A stretch of 6,674 nucleotides of DNA from Candidatus Woesearchaeota archaeon (lineage in GTDB: Archaea; Nanobdellota; Nanobdellia; Woesearchaeales; DSVV01): positions 1-6,674 of the forward strand of contig JACRKI010000072.1 in NCBI GenBank assembly GCA_016215305.1, in the 5' to 3' direction. The translations under genes and the position numbers were made by a program. Below, in pieces: positions 5,085 through 6,674 of the stretch. A model generated the notes under the pieces. It saw only the letters and a program-made list of their open reading frames with translations. It was not told the origin of the DNA and did no database searches. Within the stretch, counting starts at the first letter, position 1. Each line of letters begins with the position of its first letter.

Positions 5085-5912
5085 ATGGACTTTACGGTGA
5101 AGAAGCGGGAGCCAACAGATCTCAAAAAATATCCAAAACAGGATGTTGATGTTGCGTATGATTTTACTCGAAAAGTCCACAAAGAGTTTGGGACATTTCT
5201 CCGTTGCGTCGTGTTATTTGGTTCAGTTGCAGACCGGCCGACACAAATGCAAACAAGTTTGAAGCATGAAGGAGATATTGACATCCTCATGGTTGTTGAT
5301 GACGTCACCTATTATTTATCTCCAGAAGTGGTGGAAACATATCGAATTGTCATCGAACGAACCATCGCGGAAACATCTAATCGGCTGCACGTCACCACAT
5401 TAAAATTCACGAGTTTCTGGGAATATGTCCGCATTGGAGATCCTATTGGGATGAATATGCTCAGAAATGGTGTCGCGCTCATGGACACTGGTTTCTTTTA
5501 TCCGCTCCAGCTTTTGCTGCATCAGGGCAGAATCCGACCAAGTCCGGAAGCAGTGAATGCGTATTTTAGCCGCGCCCCAACAACATTGTTTAATTCCCGC
5601 TGGCATATGCTGCAGGGAACATTGGATTTGTATTGGGCAGTGATTGACGCGGCGCATGCTGCGTTGATGATGAATGGAGTGATGCCGCCAGCGCCAAAAG
5701 ATGTTGCGGATGTTCTGGAAGAGAAGCTGGTCAAAAAGAAAATCCTTGACGCGAAGCACGCGAAAACAATGCGAACCATGTACACACTTTCCAAATTAAT
5801 TCTGCATAAGAAGATTAGAGATATTGACGGAAAAACCTATGAGAAATATTATACGCAGGCGCAGGATTTTGTGGAAGCGATTAAGAATATAGTGGAAGCG
5901 CAGAAGGATTGA
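5085..5912 (+). CDS. Nucleotidyltransferase-fold protein with C-terminal HEPN-like helical domain
   Basis: 275 aa. The N-terminal half is a Pol-beta-type nucleotidyltransferase (NTP_transf_2/MNT): the strand and motif VVLFGSVADR at 42-51 carries the Gly46-Ser47 pair, and EGDIDILMVV at 62-71 carries the metal-binding Asp64 and Asp66. The third carboxylate, usually on a following strand, is not evident: the strand LHVTTLKF at 101-108 has Thr where Asp would be expected. The C-terminal half (about 165-272) is helical, with AAHAALMMNGVMPPAPKDVADVL at 189-211, typical of HEPN-like domains fused to nucleotidyltransferases; no clear Rx4-6H RNase motif is seen. Related MNT/HEPN proteins AMPylate or otherwise nucleotidylate targets, including partner toxins, but this is a stand-alone fusion and its target is unknown. 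The start is the only reasonable one and fits a leaderless mRNA. The stop lies 6 nt from the convergent antitoxin stop. Confidence 0.85.
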   Translation: MDFTVKKREPTDLKKYPKQDVDVAYDFTRKVHKEFGTFLRCVVLFGSVADRPTQMQTSLKHEGDIDILMVVDDVTYYLSPEVVETYRIVIERTIAETSNRLHVTTLKFTSFWEYVRIGDPIGMNMLRNGVALMDTGFFYPLQLLLHQGRIRPSPEAVNAYFSRAPTTLFNSRWHMLQGTLDLYWAVIDAAHAALMMNGVMPPAPKDVADVLEEKLVKKKILDAKHAKTMRTMYTLSKLILHKKIRDIDGKTYEKYYTQAQDFVEAIKNIVEAQKD

Positions 5913-5918
5913 ACTTCT

Positions 5919-6263
5919 TTATGTATCTTCAACTTCAACAAGAATTTTGTTTGGACCTACTTTTGAAATAAGAACGTCTTCATCACCTTTGAGATGCAGA
6001 TTTTTTTCTATATCTGTCGGAATACGCAAAACAGTGCCACGCGCACTTCTACTGAGTTTTCGGTGTAATCGCAGGGGTTGTCCCCAAATACCTATTTTTT
6101 TTGCAATATGAATCATCCGTTGTCCTTCTTCTTCATCAATAAGTTCTTCCCCACAGGAGGTGCAGCGCTCTCCCTTGATAACAAAATTATAGCCCTCAAT
6201 ATCATTAATAATGTCATTTACTTTGATGATTGTTTGTTTATTGCAGATAGGACATGTTTTCAT
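5919..6263 (-). CDS. Antitoxin: YgiT/MqsA-type zinc finger fused to an AbrB/SpoVT-like domain
   Basis: 114 aa. Residues 1-45 form a YgiT-type zinc finger: CPIC at 4-7 and CTSC at 34-37 give the four zinc ligands, with Gly38-Glu39-Glu40 after the second pair as in MqsA-type antitoxins. Residues 46-60 are a helical linker. Residues 68-111 look like an AbrB/SpoVT swapped-hairpin DNA-binding domain (SARGTVLRIPTDIEKNLHLK, then DEDVLISKV and KILVEV strands), in place of the helix-turn-helix that MqsA carries. It would bind and neutralise the toxin encoded just upstream and probably represses its own promoter. Its ATG overlaps the toxin stop by ATGA, so translation is coupled. The toxin-first order is that of mqsRA and higBA. 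Its stop is 6 nt from the convergent nucleotidyltransferase stop, so the two 3' ends may overlap. The zinc finger is clear; the AbrB assignment is likely. Confidence 0.85.
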   Translation of the reverse strand: MKTCPICNKQTIIKVNDIINDIEGYNFVIKGERCTSCGEELIDEEEGQRMIHIAKKIGIWGQPLRLHRKLSRSARGTVLRIPTDIEKNLHLKGDEDVLISKVGPNKILVEVEDT

Positions 6264-6520
6264 TTTTGGTTGCCTCCTTGTGAGCCGGTTATGCAGACAA
6301 GTTCGTTGTCAATATCATAATATGCACTGATTATTTTTTTGTAGCCGCCTTTGTTGACATAAATCTCAAATTTAGTTTTGCCGCACTTTTCTATACGATA
6401 CGCATTTCGAATAGCTTCTCGTAAATCATGAAAGTCCCAGCTCCAATATTTCATATAATCACGGGAAAAATGTTTTGTTGTTTTAATGGCAACAGTTTCA
6501 ATTTCCCATGGAACTTTCAT
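6260..6520 (-). CDS. Small toxin-like protein (MqsR/RelE-like or DUF4258-like) of a toxin-antitoxin pair
   Basis: 86 aa, basic and compact, of the size and layout of mRNA-interferase-type toxins. A conserved-looking core starts with TTKHFSRDYMKYWSW (14-28), a helix DLREAIRNAYRIEK (32-45), then beta strands KFEIYV (50-55), KKIISAYYD (61-69) and ELVCITGSQGG (73-83). The His17 region, Arg34, Arg38, Arg42 and the terminal TGS-GG turn recall DUF4258 and BrnT/MqsR-like folds, but no catalytic set can be assigned with certainty. Its identity rests largely on the ATGA overlap with the YgiT-type antitoxin gene. The ATG overlaps the stop of an upstream ORF as TAATG. TTTAAATA on the minus strand (first base 6553) lies 33 nt before the ATG, so the pair may have its own leaderless promoter. 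No Shine-Dalgarno is visible. Confidence 0.75.
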   Translation of the reverse strand: MKVPWEIETVAIKTTKHFSRDYMKYWSWDFHDLREAIRNAYRIEKCGKTKFEIYVNKGGYKKIISAYYDIDNELVCITGSQGGNQK

Positions 6521-6674
6521 TACAAAATCACTATATTTTCATCATATTTAAATGTTGCGGTGATTTTGTAAAACACGCGTACCGACAAGATAATTACAGG
6601 CACCAGCAACGCAAACTGTATTTCGAAACGCAAAGCGTTTAGTAATCCTTTGAGCAAAGCCCAAAGTATCTTCA
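6520..6674 (-). CDS. Possible C-terminal end of a membrane protein, cut by the window edge
   Basis: An open frame enters from the right edge and ends with a TAA whose last A is the first base of the toxin ATG (TAATG). Fifty complete codons are visible. They give KILWALLKGLLNALRFE, a hydrophobic stretch FALLVPVIILSVRVFY at 20-35 that could be a membrane segment, and a polar end FKYDENIVIL. The TAATG overlap and the protein-like sequence favour a real gene in one operon with the toxin pair. Against it, the same bases contain a TATA box suitable for the toxin and motifs shared with the non-coding spacer at 2831-3000, and a second minus-strand frame is also open from 6673 to about 6550. The start and family cannot be judged. 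Confidence 0.4.
   Translation of the reverse strand, partial: KILWALLKGLLNALRFEIQFALLVPVIILSVRVFYKITATFKYDENIVIL
6545..6553 (-). promoter_or_regulatory. Possible TATA box for the toxin-antitoxin pair
   Basis: TTTAAATAT on the minus strand has its centre about 29 nt before the toxin ATG at 6520, close to the leaderless spacing of other genes here. It also lies inside the partial upstream ORF. Confidence 0.4.
6571..6672 (+). repeat. Copy B of the intergenic motif series
   Basis: AAACACGC (6571-6578), ATAATTACA (6590-6598), GCACCAGCA (6600-6608) and AAGTATCTT (6664-6672) match motifs at 2853-2881 and 2951-2959. Three of the four are collinear with copy A. Inside lie a perfect hairpin AAACGC-AAA-GCGTTT (6626-6640), a TTTCGAAA palindrome (6621-6628) and CTTTG-AG-CAAAG (6648-6659). 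It is either a diverged repeat or coincidental matching within coding sequence. Confidence 0.35.

Noticed and set aside
5400..5794. Two minus-strand ORFs of 119 and 90 aa
   Set aside because: Shadows of the nucleotidyltransferase gene; their composition is not protein-like and no start signals are present.
5085..5912. Two-gene MNT/HEPN toxin-antitoxin pair
   Set aside because: Both parts lie in one continuous ORF, and the Rx4-6H motif of HEPN ribonuclease toxins is not visible.
6600..6674. tRNA-like arm around TTTCGAAA
   Set aside because: No acceptor stem, anticodon arm or full T-arm consensus can be built around it on either strand.
1..6674. CRISPR array or transposase gene
   Set aside because: No regularly spaced direct repeats and no DDE, HUH or serine-recombinase motif were found in any frame.

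Overview
The window looks like a piece of an archaeal chromosome, most likely from a DPANN-type lineage such as Woesearchaeota. That placement is an inference from composition and gene style, not from a marker gene. The archaeal signs are TATA-type boxes (TTTATATA and close variants) whose first base lies about 30 nt before a start codon with no ribosome-binding site (leaderless transcripts), occasional GGAGG- or GGTGA-type Shine-Dalgarno sites, oligo-T stretches after stops, and short AT-rich spacers. No rRNA, tRNA, CRISPR array or recognisable transposase gene was found.

Positions 1-2787, all on +: a P-loop ATPase of the ExeA/ORC type with an amphipathic N-terminus and a long charged coiled coil; a polytopic membrane protein 27 nt downstream that probably shares its transcript; and a 77-aa CPWC glutaredoxin with its own TATA box and a strong GGAGG site. 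The ATPase and membrane protein may work together at the membrane.

Positions 2788-3017: a gene-free spacer between convergent genes. It holds an oligo-T terminator and nested inverted repeats, and it shares several short matches, three of them collinear, with the last 100 bases of the window.

Positions 3018-4987, all on -: a tandem Fis-type (HTH_8) DNA-binding protein, then, behind its own promoter, a 100-aa ORF that overlaps by TAATG a HEIGH-motif putative metallopeptidase. The last two may be one gene split by a single-base frameshift in a GGG run.

Positions 5036-5084: a compact divergent promoter with one central TATA box. It drives the leaderless nucleotidyltransferase/HEPN-like gene (5085-5912, +) and may also serve the Fis-type regulator.

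Positions 5919-6520, on -: a toxin-first toxin-antitoxin pair with an ATGA overlap. The toxin is a small basic protein; the antitoxin joins a YgiT/MqsA-type four-cysteine zinc finger to an AbrB/SpoVT-like domain. Upstream lies either the C-terminal end of a membrane protein leaving the window (stop overlapping the toxin ATG as TAATG) or non-coding repeat DNA with a TATA box for the pair. The right half thus holds two modules of the kinds often found in defence or stress regions. No complete new multi-gene system could be proved. The best candidates for something undescribed are the ATPase/membrane-protein pair, the archaeal tandem Fis-type regulator and the zinc-finger/AbrB toxin-antitoxin pair.
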